DNA from: CAKZYD01 sp039814715
GTDB taxonomy: Bacteria > Pseudomonadota > Alphaproteobacteria > Sphingomonadales > CAKZYD01
Assembly (NCBI GenBank): GCA_039814715.1
Contig: JBCCAR010000032.1
Coordinates: 1-35,319, forward strand
Length of the DNA: 35,319 nucleotides
Direction: 5' to 3'
Part shown: positions 7,731 to 15,756 of the stretch, one piece after another
How the letters are laid out: every line of letters begins with the position of its first letter
Position numbering within the stretch: position 1 is the stretch's first letter
Program-made: the position numbers and the translations under genes
Notes under the pieces: model-generated
Databases searched by the model: none
Told to the model about the DNA's origin: nothing
Seen by the model: the letters and a program-made list of their open reading frames with translations, nothing else

Positions 7731-8692
7731 TCCGGCAGGGTTGAAGCAGGGAGCTTCGCCATCTTCCTCGCTGTCAAATGGCGTTCCGCTGCGACCGTGA
7801 GACAGGCCACGATGACAACGGCGGCGCCTAGCCAAATTTGCCAGCTTGGGCGTTCGCCAAACACCAAAAAGCCTGCGCTGGCAGACCAAATGAGCGCTGT
7901 ATATTCTAGCGGCGCAAGCTGCTGCGCTGGCGCGCGGGCATAGGCAAGGCTCATTAAAAACCAAACGGCGTAGGCAATCGCGCTCAAGACAATTGTATGC
8001 GCCACAAGGCCCTGGGCGGCCATGGACGTTAATATTGCCAGCCCATCGCCTTGAAGCATGACTGGCAGCAAGATGACGCCAGGAACTAAGCTGGTGAAGA
8101 CACTCATCGTAGCTGCGTCTTCTTGACCCGCGCGCAGCCGCAGCATGACGAGGATGACAGCGTATATGAAGGCGGCCAACAAACAACATATCACGCCAAG
8201 CGCGTAGGTCTCTGGCTCCGTTGTACTTGCGTTTTGTGCGCCGCCAAATGCGGCGAGGGCCGTACCGAAAAACCCTATGATGGTCGCAAAAACCGCAGTC
8301 GCAGTCGGCGGTTCTTTTAAAATCGCCCAAGCAATGAATGGCAGCATGAGAGCGGCGCTAAAGCCAAGTGTCGTAGCGGTCGCCAAAGGCAGGATAGTCA
8401 CGCCATAAAAGAACAGATAGGCGGTCGATAGCTGCAGAAGAGCGCGCAGGGTATGGAATACACAGCCTTTGCGGTCTGGCAGCCTTCGCCGCTGGCCGTT
8501 TTTTGCGCGTACTGGCAATAGGAAGACCCCGACTGCCAATAGTCCGCCAAACAGGAACCGCAAACCAACAACGTATAAGAGCGGCGCCTGCAGGGCGAGG
8601 TATTTGACATACACATCGATGCTAACGCCGAGCGCCACGGCGCAGGCGCCAATGGCCAGCGGGCCGAGGGCGTGTTTGAGTGCAGATGCCAT
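7727..8692 (-). CDS. EamA/DMT-superfamily transporter
   Basis: Inner-membrane protein of 321 residues with about ten transmembrane segments arranged as two EamA repeats (roughly residues 8-140 and 165-305). Motifs include GLRFLFGGLLAVGVF in the first repeat and PLEYTALIWSASAGFLVFGERPSWQIWLGAAVVI in the second, the latter typical of EamA helices 9-10. Such proteins usually export amino acids or other metabolites, but the substrate cannot be read here. It follows the sodium:solute symporter by 43 bp on the same strand and is probably co-transcribed with it. It converges on the GntR gene with a 4-bp stop overlap. The position next to the catabolic operon suggests a role in handling its substrate or products, which is inference. 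Confidence 0.88.
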   Translation of the reverse strand: MASALKHALGPLAIGACAVALGVSIDVYVKYLALQAPLLYVVGLRFLFGGLLAVGVFLLPVRAKNGQRRRLPDRKGCVFHTLRALLQLSTAYLFFYGVTILPLATATTLGFSAALMLPFIAWAILKEPPTATAVFATIIGFFGTALAAFGGAQNASTTEPETYALGVICCLLAAFIYAVILVMLRLRAGQEDAATMSVFTSLVPGVILLPVMLQGDGLAILTSMAAQGLVAHTIVLSAIAYAVWFLMSLAYARAPAQQLAPLEYTALIWSASAGFLVFGERPSWQIWLGAAVVIVACLTVAAERHLTARKMAKLPASTLPD

Positions 8693-8735
8693 AGATGCGG
8701 CCTAGGCCTGCGCCCAAGGGCGGTCAAGCACTCAC

Positions 8736-10325
8736 TTACCAAAAGGCAATGACAATCCAGGCGCAAAGGCCAAGCAGGCCGCCTGCGAGCAGCCGGTAGT
8801 CTTGATACCATGGCTGGCTGGCCATATGCGCCACGTCTGTTTTATAGCGCGCAGGCGTCCATACAAAGGCGTCGACCTTGCTTGCTGGCGGCGCCGTCGT
8901 TGCAAGGCTGACCGCAACCAAAACTGCCGACGAGGCGGCAAAGAGCAGCGGCGCTACATAGAGAAAATGGATGTTGGTGATGCTTGTGAGGACATTGCAG
9001 ATGAAGAACACGGCGCCGACAGCAAAACCGGCAATTAAGGCCCAGAAAGCGCCACTTGCATTGGCTCGGCGCCAAAATGTGCCAAACAAAAAGAGCGCGA
9101 CCACTGGGCCGACGGTGTACGATAAAACGGCCTGTAAATACTGGAAAATGGAATCGTTCATCTTGCCAATCTGCGGCGCCCACAGCACCGCAAGCAGCAT
9201 GAAGGCGAACGTGACCATTCGGCCGATTTTCATGAGTTGGGCGGAGCTTAATTCCGGTTTGTGCGGGCGGATGAAGTCCATCGTCACCATGGTTGAAGCA
9301 GAGTTCAACGTTGAGTCAATTTGGCTCATCAGCGCTGCCATAAACCCAGCGATGACCAGGCCCAATACGCCCGTTGGCAACAAATCAAACATGAGCGTTG
9401 GAAACACGTCATCCGGGCGAGCGAGATCTGGATATAGGAGAATGGCGATTGTCCCGGGTAAGACCATGATGAACAACACTGGCAGCTTTAAAAGGCCTGC
9501 GAGTATGGTGCCCCAGCGCGCGTGGTCAGCATTCTTTGCTGATAAGAGGCGCTGTGCCATAAATTGATTGGTGCACCAAAAGTAAAAGCCAAGAAGCGGA
9601 ACGCCTGTAAGGAGGCCGAGCCATGGGACGCCGGGGTCATCAAGGGGGCGCACCAGGCTGAGCATGTCAGGGGGAATAGCTTGCGTGACGATGCTCCAAT
9701 CGCCGCCGACTTTCTGAAAGGCGAAGAAACTGATCAAGACCGAGCCAATCAGCAATAAGATGGCCTGGATCACATCCGTAACCATGACGGCCGATAGGCC
9801 GCCTAAAATCGTGTAGCCACCTGCAATGACCGCTAAGACGGTCACAATCTGCCAAATCTCCCAGCTCGGTAAGATCAGCTGAAGCAAGACGGAGCCCGCG
9901 TAGAGACTGCCAGCCGTATCAATCACGATGTTCAGGAAAAGCGTCAGGCTGGCAAAGAGCGTGCGTGATCGCCGGTCAAAGCGTTTTTCCAGATATTCAG
10001 GCATGGTGTAGACCTGCGAGCGCAGCACCTGCGGTAACACAAAGATGCCGTAAAACACTAAGATGACGCCCGCCATCCATTCATAGTTGAAGACGGCTAT
10101 GCCGGTGTCATAGGCGCTGCCGGACAGGCCAAGCAGGGTTGTCGAGGAGATGTTGGACGCAAAAAGCGAGAAGCCAATAACAAGCCAGGTCATAGACCTG
10201 CCAGCTAGGAAATAGCCATCGGCGTCGCGGGTTTTGCCGGCTAGGACAATGCCGATGACCACCATCATCACCGCGTACCCAGCCACGATCGCTACATCTA
10301 GGGGCGCGATTTCAGCGGTGATCAT
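8736..10325 (-). CDS. Sodium:solute symporter (SSS/SLC5 family)
   Basis: Na+-coupled uptake permease of 529 residues, about 13-14 transmembrane helices with the LeuT-type inverted repeat. Seen: N-terminal YFLAGRSMTWLVIGFSLFASNISSTTLLG, the family signature with conserved Ser/Asn for sodium; GGLSAVMVTDVIQAILLLIGS, the second SSS signature; WCTNQFMAQRLLSAK; and MAALMSQIDSTLNSASTMVTMDF, the sodium-site region of TM8. It is closer to the SGLT/SLC5 branch than to proline or pantothenate permeases. It begins 50 bp after the dnaA stop on the same strand and precedes the DMT gene by 43 bp. The substrate is unknown; a sugar, polyol or carboxylate is possible. Confidence 0.93.
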   Translation of the reverse strand: MITAEIAPLDVAIVAGYAVMMVVIGIVLAGKTRDADGYFLAGRSMTWLVIGFSLFASNISSTTLLGLSGSAYDTGIAVFNYEWMAGVILVFYGIFVLPQVLRSQVYTMPEYLEKRFDRRSRTLFASLTLFLNIVIDTAGSLYAGSVLLQLILPSWEIWQIVTVLAVIAGGYTILGGLSAVMVTDVIQAILLLIGSVLISFFAFQKVGGDWSIVTQAIPPDMLSLVRPLDDPGVPWLGLLTGVPLLGFYFWCTNQFMAQRLLSAKNADHARWGTILAGLLKLPVLFIMVLPGTIAILLYPDLARPDDVFPTLMFDLLPTGVLGLVIAGFMAALMSQIDSTLNSASTMVTMDFIRPHKPELSSAQLMKIGRMVTFAFMLLAVLWAPQIGKMNDSIFQYLQAVLSYTVGPVVALFLFGTFWRRANASGAFWALIAGFAVGAVFFICNVLTSITNIHFLYVAPLLFAASSAVLVAVSLATTAPPASKVDAFVWTPARYKTDVAHMASQPWYQDYRLLAGGLLGLCAWIVIAFW

Positions 10326-10375
10326 AGGTTTCCAGCGCCTAAGCTAGAGCTAGTGTTGCTCAACGGCAAACGGCG

Positions 10376-11722
10376 TTAGCCTTGTATCCTGCGCATGAGC
10401 AGGCCGATGTCTGCGTCCAGTTCTGCATCTTCTTTGCGCAACCGGTCAATTTTGCGAATGGCGTACATCACCGTCGTATGGTCACGGCCATCAAAGGCGC
10501 GGGCGATTTCTGGCAAAGACTTGGTGGTCACCAGCTTGCATAGATACATGGCCACTTGCCGCGGGCGCACAATCTTCTGCGTGCGCCGGCGCGATAACAA
10601 GTCTGTCCGCTTGAGACCATAGTGATCCGCTGTCAGGGTTTGTATTTCGCGCATGGTTGTGCGCCGGGATGCACCGCGCAGCATGTCCTGCAGGAGATCG
10701 CGCACCAGATCGATCGTGACGTCCTGATGGGAGATATCGACATGCGCATTGATCTTAAGCAGCGCGCCTTCAAGTTCGCGTACGCTCGTGGTGAGATTGC
10801 GCGCCAAATACGCGAGCACTTCTTCACCTGCATCCAGTTTTGGGTACTGCTTGGCCTTGGCAAGCAGAATAGAGAGCCGCAGCTCATAATCCATAGGATG
10901 AACATCCACCACAAGGCCGCAGCTGAGGCGTGAGCGGATGCGCTCTTCGAGATCAATATCGCCAGGCGGACGATCGCCTGAGAAGATCATCTGGCGATTC
11001 TCATCAATGAGATAATTGAACGTGTGGAAAAACTCTTCCTGCGTGGATTCTTTGCCCGCGATGAATTGAATATCATCGATCATCAGCAGATCGGCTGACC
11101 GCAGCGTCTTTTTAAAATCAGCAATTTTGCCCGATTGGATGGACGTGACGAAGGCATGAACAAAGCGTTCTGCTGACAAATAGACAACCCGTGCATCTGG
11201 CCGGTTTTGCCGCACATCCCAGGCAATTGCCTGCAAGAGGTGGGTTTTACCAAGGCCTACACCCCCGTGAATAAAAAGCGGATTAAACTCTGTGGGAAAG
11301 CTCTCTGCCACGCGTTTTGCGGCAGCATGACAGAACTGGTTCGGCCGGCCGATCATGAAGTTGTCGAAGGTATAGCGCGGGTCGAGCGGGCTTGAAATCT
11401 GGTCACGTGGGGGCGGGAACGCTTCGCGCTGGATTGGCCGTTTTGATGCTGCCTGGCTGCGCAGCACAAGGCGAACGTCTTTTACGCCAAGCATATTATT
11501 GACCATACAGCCGCGGATCGACTGGTACAGGTTTGCGCGGATATAATTGATCAGCAGCGCGTTGGGCAATGCGATTTCAAGCGTTTGGCCCGTAAGGTGT
11601 TTCGGCTCCATCATCGACAGCCACGCGTCGAAGGTCTTCTCGCCATGTTTCGCTTTAAGCTGCGTCAAGGATTTTTGCCAAGCCTGCGCGTCTATTTTTA
11701 GATCTGTACCAGCGCGGTCCAT
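10376..11722 (-). CDS. dnaA: Chromosomal replication initiator DnaA
   Basis: AAA+ initiator ATPase that binds DnaA boxes and opens oriC. The 448 residues contain domain I (about 10-90, AWQKSLTQLKAKHGEKTFDAW), a short linker, Walker A GGVGLGKT (153-160), Walker B LLMIDDIQF (212-220), the arginine-finger segment RIRSRLS (261-267), sensor 2 SVREL, and the domain IV signature FDGRDHTTVMYAIRKI (410-425) that contacts the DnaA box. An in-frame TAA shortly upstream fixes the ATG at 11722. The purine-rich AAGGAGG is 13 or more nt before it, an unusually long SD spacing. No typical cluster of DnaA boxes is visible beside the gene. The rhodanese gene lies upstream on the same strand. Confidence 0.98.
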   Translation of the reverse strand: MDRAGTDLKIDAQAWQKSLTQLKAKHGEKTFDAWLSMMEPKHLTGQTLEIALPNALLINYIRANLYQSIRGCMVNNMLGVKDVRLVLRSQAASKRPIQREAFPPPRDQISSPLDPRYTFDNFMIGRPNQFCHAAAKRVAESFPTEFNPLFIHGGVGLGKTHLLQAIAWDVRQNRPDARVVYLSAERFVHAFVTSIQSGKIADFKKTLRSADLLMIDDIQFIAGKESTQEEFFHTFNYLIDENRQMIFSGDRPPGDIDLEERIRSRLSCGLVVDVHPMDYELRLSILLAKAKQYPKLDAGEEVLAYLARNLTTSVRELEGALLKINAHVDISHQDVTIDLVRDLLQDMLRGASRRTTMREIQTLTADHYGLKRTDLLSRRRTQKIVRPRQVAMYLCKLVTTKSLPEIARAFDGRDHTTVMYAIRKIDRLRKEDAELDADIGLLMRRIQG

Positions 11723-11802
11723 TACGGGTTATGCCCCTCCTTCCCTCATCCAGCCCATGCTGGAAATATGTCGTGCAGGCCGCATTGGCCTTCGTTTAAC
11801 TT

Positions 11803-12216
11803 CTAGTTTTGTCGCCACGGCAGGTTACCGGACTTCCAGCCATTTAGACTCGCGCGGTGCCCCCCTGGCCCCACATCGCCCTCAAACCCGGCGGCAATGT
11901 TGTAGGCCGTTTCAAAGCCAGCTGCCGTAAGGGCAGCTGCAGCCGCAGCTGAGCGCGCGCCAGAGCGGCAAAGACATAGAACTGTTTGATCAGCACCCAC
12001 CTGCGACGACACATCGCTTACAAACTGGGTGTTCACCGCCATGCTTGGATAGGACTGCCACTCGATAAGCAAGGCGCGCTTTTTGAGCGATGATAGATCG
12101 ACAACACCCACAAAGGTCCACTCCGCCGTTGTGCGCACGTCGATTAATACGCTGCTGGGGTCCGACTTTAGAAGGTCCCAGCTCTCTTGAACTGAAATAT
12201 CCCCCGCATACCCCAT
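11803..12216 (-). CDS. Rhodanese-like domain protein
   Basis: Single-domain rhodanese, 137 residues. The active-site loop is CRSGARS with the sulfur-carrying Cys at residue 83, preceded by the VLIDVRTTAEW signature of the domain (23-33) and followed by a C-terminal GFEGDVGPGGHR segment common in small alphaproteobacterial rhodaneses. It probably transfers sulfane sulfur, but the acceptor is unknown. It lies upstream of dnaA on the same strand with an 80-bp gap. The ATG at 12216 has GAGGGG about 10 nt upstream. A minus-strand -10-like TATAGT at 12276-12281 inside an ACAGGT/ACCTGT palindrome could be its promoter region. Confidence 0.9.
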   Translation of the reverse strand: MGYAGDISVQESWDLLKSDPSSVLIDVRTTAEWTFVGVVDLSSLKKRALLIEWQSYPSMAVNTQFVSDVSSQVGADQTVLCLCRSGARSAAAAAALTAAGFETAYNIAAGFEGDVGPGGHRASLNGWKSGNLPWRQN

Positions 12217-12620
12217 CTGTCGCTGCCCCTCAAAGTCTCGATAAAGTTACTCAAGTACTCATAGAAAAACAGGTGACTATACCTGTCCGCACTGTAGAAG
12301 CGAAACAATACAAAAGAGCTAACTTGGGACGCTTGCCCAAGTCATTTCAATAGGATGAAGTGTAATTCAGTAAATCTGACGGAGAATTAGGAGAAAGATT
12401 TGCTGTTTAATTCACATCGCTTGAAAGGTCTTTTCGCTCGCCTCTTGATGATCTGAACATAGCAGCGAAGCCTCTCAAGGCAACGTAATAAAACCGTCTT
12501 TTTGGTAATCTTTGGGCTTGACGGTGGGGGCGGAGGGTAGGTCGAATCAGGGCAAATCTCTGACTCAAAACGACTCTTTGTGTGACAGCCCGCTTTCACT
12601 TTTTTTCATTAAGCGTGGAC
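12217..12620. other. Long non-coding region between rhodanese and rpsT terminator
   Basis: About 400 bp without a credible gene, visibly richer in A and T than the flanks. It holds an inverted repeat ACAGGT-N6-ACCTGT (12269-12286) overlapping a leftward -10-like TATAGT, and a 7-bp-arm hairpin ACTTGGG/CCCAAGT (12322-12328 and 12336-12342). One near-match to a DnaA box, TAATTCACA, is at 12408-12416. Purine-rich and T-rich runs follow to 12610. Short open frames in it have no codon structure or ribosome site worth reporting. The place next to dnaA invites an origin hypothesis, but no cluster of DnaA boxes is present. Confidence 0.5.
12269..12286. promoter_or_regulatory. ACAGGT-N6-ACCTGT palindrome overlapping a putative -10 box
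   Basis: Perfect 6-bp arms with a 6-bp spacer. On the minus strand the element contains TATAGT (12276-12281), a good -10 hexamer about 60 bp before the rhodanese ATG; the -35 region is poor. A protein bound here would block that promoter. The arm order is the reverse of a lux box. Confidence 0.4.
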
Positions 12621-12665
12621 AAAAAAAAGATGCGAGAGTGAAGCCACCCTCGCATTCTTTTTTTG
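12621..12665 (-). terminator. Rho-independent terminator of rpsT (bidirectional)
   Basis: Strong hairpin with arms GATGCGAG-a-GTG and CAC-c-CTCGCAT, loop AAGC, flanked by a run of A on the left and T on the right. On the minus strand the stem is followed by CTTTTTTTT, about 55 nt after the rpsT stop. The symmetric flanks would also terminate rightward transcription. It is the only clear intrinsic terminator I see in the window. Confidence 0.9.
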
Positions 12666-12716
12666 TTCCCGTTGCTGCCCAAAGACTCGGGCAAAAATCC
12701 AGCAGGACTGACGTCG

Positions 12717-12980
12717 TTAGGAAATCGCTTTTACGCTGGCGTTTAGCCGCGAAAATTTCCGTGACGCCGTGTTTTTGTGCAAGATGCCTTTCACGGCGGC
12801 TCGCTGCAGTTCAGGTTGCACATCTTTCAAGGCTGATTGTGCTGCCCCGCTATCACCAGCTTCGACTGCGTTTTCAACTTTGCGAATGAAAGTCCGCAAC
12901 CGAGAGCGGCGGGCCATGTTAATATCGGTGCGGCGGTTGTTGCGGCGAATGCGCTTGCGTGCCTGAGGTGAATTAGCCAT
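12717..12980 (-). CDS. rpsT: 30S ribosomal protein S20
   Basis: Small basic 16S rRNA-binding protein, 87 residues, the usual length. The N-terminus MANSPQARKRIRRNNRRTD and the long helical pattern with the C-terminal KGILHKNTASRKFSRLNASV are characteristic of S20. It is leftward, ends at a strong terminator and is preceded by a well-formed promoter at 13112-13140, giving a leader of about 125 nt. The neighbourhood with dnaA and an enoyl-CoA hydratase is common in alphaproteobacteria. Confidence 0.97.
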   Translation of the reverse strand: MANSPQARKRIRRNNRRTDINMARRSRLRTFIRKVENAVEAGDSGAAQSALKDVQPELQRAAVKGILHKNTASRKFSRLNASVKAIS

Positions 12981-13171
12981 TTTAAGTCGTTCCGTTCATT
13001 GCCTGTCACACTTTTACGAGCGTCGATCAGCAAAGGCATGATCGTGCAAAAGTACTTCGGGTTTTGTTGCTTGCGTTGCCGCCTGGGAGCACGCACCGCT
13101 TCAAGGCGCCGTCTATAGTCAGCTTGCTCGCTGCGGTCAACCACATTGCGCGCGGCGACGCAGTGCTATTT
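12981..13171 (-). promoter_or_regulatory. rpsT promoter and leader
   Basis: Minus-strand promoter with -35 TTGACC (13135-13140), 17-bp spacer and -10 TATAGA (13112-13117), so transcription should start near 13105 and leave a leader of about 125 nt before the rpsT ATG. The leader contains a CGATCA/TGATCG hairpin (13024-13044) with a 9-nt loop. S20 synthesis is known to be translationally controlled in some bacteria, but a binding site cannot be claimed from this sequence. Confidence 0.7.
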
Positions 13172-13948
13172 TTAGCGGTCTTTGAACTCTGCGTGGCGCT
13201 TTTCGATAAAAGCGGCCATGCCTTCTTTTTGGTCTTCGGTGCCAAAGAGGGAATGAAAGGTCCGCCGTTCAAACAAAATGCCCTCGCGCAGCGGTACTTC
13301 TTGGCTGCGGTCCACCGCTTCCACGGCAAGGAACACGGATGGCCTTGATAGGTTGGCAATGCTCTTGGCGACTTTGACTGTTTCGTCGAGTAAATCTTCA
13401 ACTGGGAACACGCGGCTGACGAGGCCAGACGCAAGGGCTTCGCTTGCGTCCATATTCCGGCCCGTGAGCACCATATCCATGGCCTTGTATTTACCAATGG
13501 CGCGCGCGAGCCGCTGCGATCCGCCAGCCCCAGGGATAACGCCCAGCTTGATTTCAGGCTGGCCGAATTTCGCATTCTCTCCAGCAAAGATCATATCGCA
13601 CATCATGGCAACTTCGCAGCCACCGCCAAGCGCGTAGCCATTCACAGCGGCAATAATCGGCTTACGGCACCGCGTTGGTTCTTCCCAATTTGCTGTGATG
13701 TAATCTTCTAGCAGGACATCGGCGAATGACTTCTCCGACATTTCCTTGATGTCGGCGCCGGCCGCAAAAGCTTTTTCAGAGCCCGTCATGACGATACAGC
13801 CTATGTCTTCATCTGCTTCCAAACTCTTTAGCGCCGCGGTCATGTCGTCCATGAGCTGACGCGACAACGCGTTCAAGGCGTCAGGCCGGTTGAGGGTGAC
13901 GATGCCGACATTGTCGTCGCGGTCTAGCAGAATTGTTTCATACGCCAT
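13172..13948 (-). CDS. Enoyl-CoA hydratase (crotonase family)
   Basis: Hydrates trans-2-enoyl-CoA to 3-hydroxyacyl-CoA in beta-oxidation. The 258 residues are the typical single-domain crotonase length. Oxyanion-hole motifs FAAGADIKEM (61-70) and GYALGGGCEVAMMCD (104-118) are present, with both catalytic glutamates: Glu112 in GGGCE and Glu132 in GQPEIKLGVIPGAGG. This matches the short-chain hydratase type. AAAGGGG lies about 9 nt before the ATG at 13948. The gene stands between mutM and rpsT on the same strand and ends about 30 bp before the rpsT -35. Confidence 0.95.
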   Translation of the reverse strand: MAYETILLDRDDNVGIVTLNRPDALNALSRQLMDDMTAALKSLEADEDIGCIVMTGSEKAFAAGADIKEMSEKSFADVLLEDYITANWEEPTRCRKPIIAAVNGYALGGGCEVAMMCDMIFAGENAKFGQPEIKLGVIPGAGGSQRLARAIGKYKAMDMVLTGRNMDASEALASGLVSRVFPVEDLLDETVKVAKSIANLSRPSVFLAVEAVDRSQEVPLREGILFERRTFHSLFGTEDQKEGMAAFIEKRHAEFKDR

Positions 13949-14046
13949 GGGCTGTTACCCCTTTGTCCCGGTTCGCGCCTGCAGCAATTCCGGCACCCTA
14001 TTGCTGAAAACTGATTTGTAAACCTGTTTATGCCGCACTTCATGCG

Positions 14047-14886
14047 TCATTTTTGGCAGGCACTGCAAAAGAAAGTTGAGCGTCCGCTTTGGACAATACG
14101 TTTGATCTTGTGGGTGCAACCCCGCGTCACGCAGGCCTCGTTTTCGCGGCCATAGACTTGAAAATCATGTTGAAAATAGCCCAGTTGGCCATCGACATGC
14201 GCATAGTCTCGCAGGGTCGAACCGCCCGCTTCAATAGCCCGCGCAAGCACAGACTTAATCGCTGGGACGAGCCGCTGGGCGCGCTTGCCCACAACGCTGC
14301 GCGCCAGCCGCCGCGGCGAAATTCCTGCCATAAACAATGCTTCGCAGACGTAAATATTGCCGAGTCCCGAAACAACGCGCTGGTCGAGCAGGGCCGCCTT
14401 TATGGGGCTTGCTTTGCCCTTTAAGCGCTCTGACAGAACATCCGCTGTAAAATCCTCTTCCAAGGGTTCTGGCCCGAGGTTCTTTAGGAACTTGTTATCC
14501 GCCAGGGTCGGCGTTGGCGCTAAATCTAAAAACCCAAAGCGCCGCGGGTCGTTAAAGGCTACGCTCACGCCATCATTACAGAGCATAAACACGTGATCAT
14601 GAATGCCGAGGCGTTCTTTAGCCGAGGTGCCATCTTTTTCAATGCGCATGCGCCCCGACATGCCGAGATGGAAGATAAGGGTATAAGCGTTGGCGAGATG
14701 GATCAGGCCAAATTTTGCGCGGCGTTCAACGTTTAAGACCTGCTGCCCTGTTGAGATTTGTCGCAGCTCCGAAGGAAACGGGAAGCGCATATCGGGCCTG
14801 CGCGGCCAGAATTCGACCAGTTTTCTGCCTGCGATGGCTGCGTTAAGGCCGCGGCAAACGGTTTCCACTTCTGGTAATTCAGGCAT
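14047..14886 (-). CDS. mutM: Formamidopyrimidine-DNA glycosylase (Fpg/MutM)
   Basis: Base-excision repair glycosylase/AP lyase that removes 8-oxoguanine and formamidopyrimidines. The mature enzyme must begin Pro-Glu (PELPEVETV), so the start is the ATG at 14886; the frame remains open a further 70 codons upstream, but that would block the catalytic N-terminal proline and run into ubiE. The 279 residues include the Lys of GKASPIKAALLDQ, the helix-two-turn-helix SGLGNIYVCEALF, and a C-terminal zinc finger CVTRGC...FCSAC with the CX4C first pair usual in alphaproteobacterial MutM. It is divergent from ubiE with 78 bp between the starts. Confidence 0.97.
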   Translation of the reverse strand: MPELPEVETVCRGLNAAIAGRKLVEFWPRRPDMRFPFPSELRQISTGQQVLNVERRAKFGLIHLANAYTLIFHLGMSGRMRIEKDGTSAKERLGIHDHVFMLCNDGVSVAFNDPRRFGFLDLAPTPTLADNKFLKNLGPEPLEEDFTADVLSERLKGKASPIKAALLDQRVVSGLGNIYVCEALFMAGISPRRLARSVVGKRAQRLVPAIKSVLARAIEAGGSTLRDYAHVDGQLGYFQHDFQVYGRENEACVTRGCTHKIKRIVQSGRSTFFCSACQK

Positions 14887-14964
14887 AAGCGGACTACTTA
14901 AAGCTGGTAACGCTAAAACGCTAGTCTTGCCTTTTTTGCAGGGTATCAACAAAGAGCCGCATTC

Positions 14965-15714
14965 ATGACCGAAACAACAAGCTTTGGATTTCAAGATGTC
15001 CCCACGCAGGACAAACAGGGCATGGTGGGCGAGGTTTTCTCCTCCGTTGCAGCTGATTATGATCGGATGAACGATGCCATGAGCCTGGGCGTTCACCGGC
15101 TATGGAAGAACACGTTTGTTAAGCAGATAAATCCGCGCCATGACGAAGCGTTTCTCGATGTGGCAGGCGGGACCGGCGACATCGCCTTTCGCATTCAAGA
15201 CAAGCTCGCCAAGCGCGGCGGCATTGGCGAGATTACGGTGCTGGATATTAATGCTGAGATGCTCGCCGAAGGCCGCCGCCGCGCTGAAGAGCAAAGCCGA
15301 GAGGACCTCATTTGGCTGGAAGACAATGCTGAAGCGCTGGAATTGCCTGATAGCAGTTTTGATTGTTACTCTATTGCCTTTGGTATTCGCAATGTCACCA
15401 ATATTCCCGCAGCGCTAAGCGAGGCGCACCGTGTTCTTAAGCGCGGCGGGCGGTTCTTTTGTTTGGAATTTACCGCGCCGGTTCTTCCTGCCCTCGAGCC
15501 GATCTATAAGGCCTATTCGTTTAACGTGATCCCTTGGCTTGGCGGACGGATTGCAGGGGACCGTGCGTCCTATCAATACCTGGTGGAATCAATCCGTAAG
15601 TTTCCGGCCAAACCTGCTTTTGCCGATTTGATCCGCCAGGCAGGGTTTTCTAATGTGCGCTTTAACACCATGTCAGCTGGGATTGTCGCCGTCCATTCAG
15701 GCTGGAAACTATAG
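14965..15714 (+). CDS. ubiE: Ubiquinone biosynthesis C-methyltransferase UbiE
   Basis: SAM-dependent methyltransferase that C-methylates the demethylated benzoquinol intermediate in ubiquinone synthesis. The 249 residues show the N-terminal VGEVFSSVAADYDRMNDAMSLGVHRLWK signature, motif I FLDVAGGTGDIAF (63-75), and the C-terminal RIAGDRASYQYLVESIRKFP block specific to UbiE/COQ5. It heads a rightward run ubiE-coaBC-dut-moeB. In most alphaproteobacteria ubiB follows directly, but here only 42 bp separate ubiE from coaBC. The quinone product serves the succinate dehydrogenase encoded later in the window. Confidence 0.96.
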   Translation: MTETTSFGFQDVPTQDKQGMVGEVFSSVAADYDRMNDAMSLGVHRLWKNTFVKQINPRHDEAFLDVAGGTGDIAFRIQDKLAKRGGIGEITVLDINAEMLAEGRRRAEEQSREDLIWLEDNAEALELPDSSFDCYSIAFGIRNVTNIPAALSEAHRVLKRGGRFFCLEFTAPVLPALEPIYKAYSFNVIPWLGGRIAGDRASYQYLVESIRKFPAKPAFADLIRQAGFSNVRFNTMSAGIVAVHSGWKL

Positions 15715-15756
15715 CGTTACTAGCGTTTTAACCTGCCCAGCGATAAGGTTACGGTT

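Noticed and set aside
7632..8330. 232-codon open frame antisense in a shifted frame to the DMT transporter
   Set aside because: Composition is rich in Arg, Cys and His, no domain is recognisable, and the in-frame EamA protein fully explains the region.
12269..12286. lux box for quorum sensing
   Set aside because: The arms are ACAGGT...ACCTGT with a 6-bp spacer, the inverse of the lux box order ACCTGT...ACAGGT, and no luxR/luxI gene is near.
12217..12716. Chromosome origin oriC next to dnaA
   Set aside because: Only one near-match to a DnaA box (TAATTCACA at 12408-12416) and no cluster of boxes or 13-mer-like AT repeats; in several alphaproteobacteria oriC is not at dnaA.
14047..14160. Defective zinc finger in MutM because the first pair is CX4C instead of CX2C
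   Set aside because: This spacing is usual in alphaproteobacterial Fpg proteins and all four cysteines are present.
14887..15096. 70-residue N-terminal extension of MutM
   Set aside because: Fpg requires an N-terminal proline exposed after Met removal, and the extension would overlap the divergent ubiE gene.
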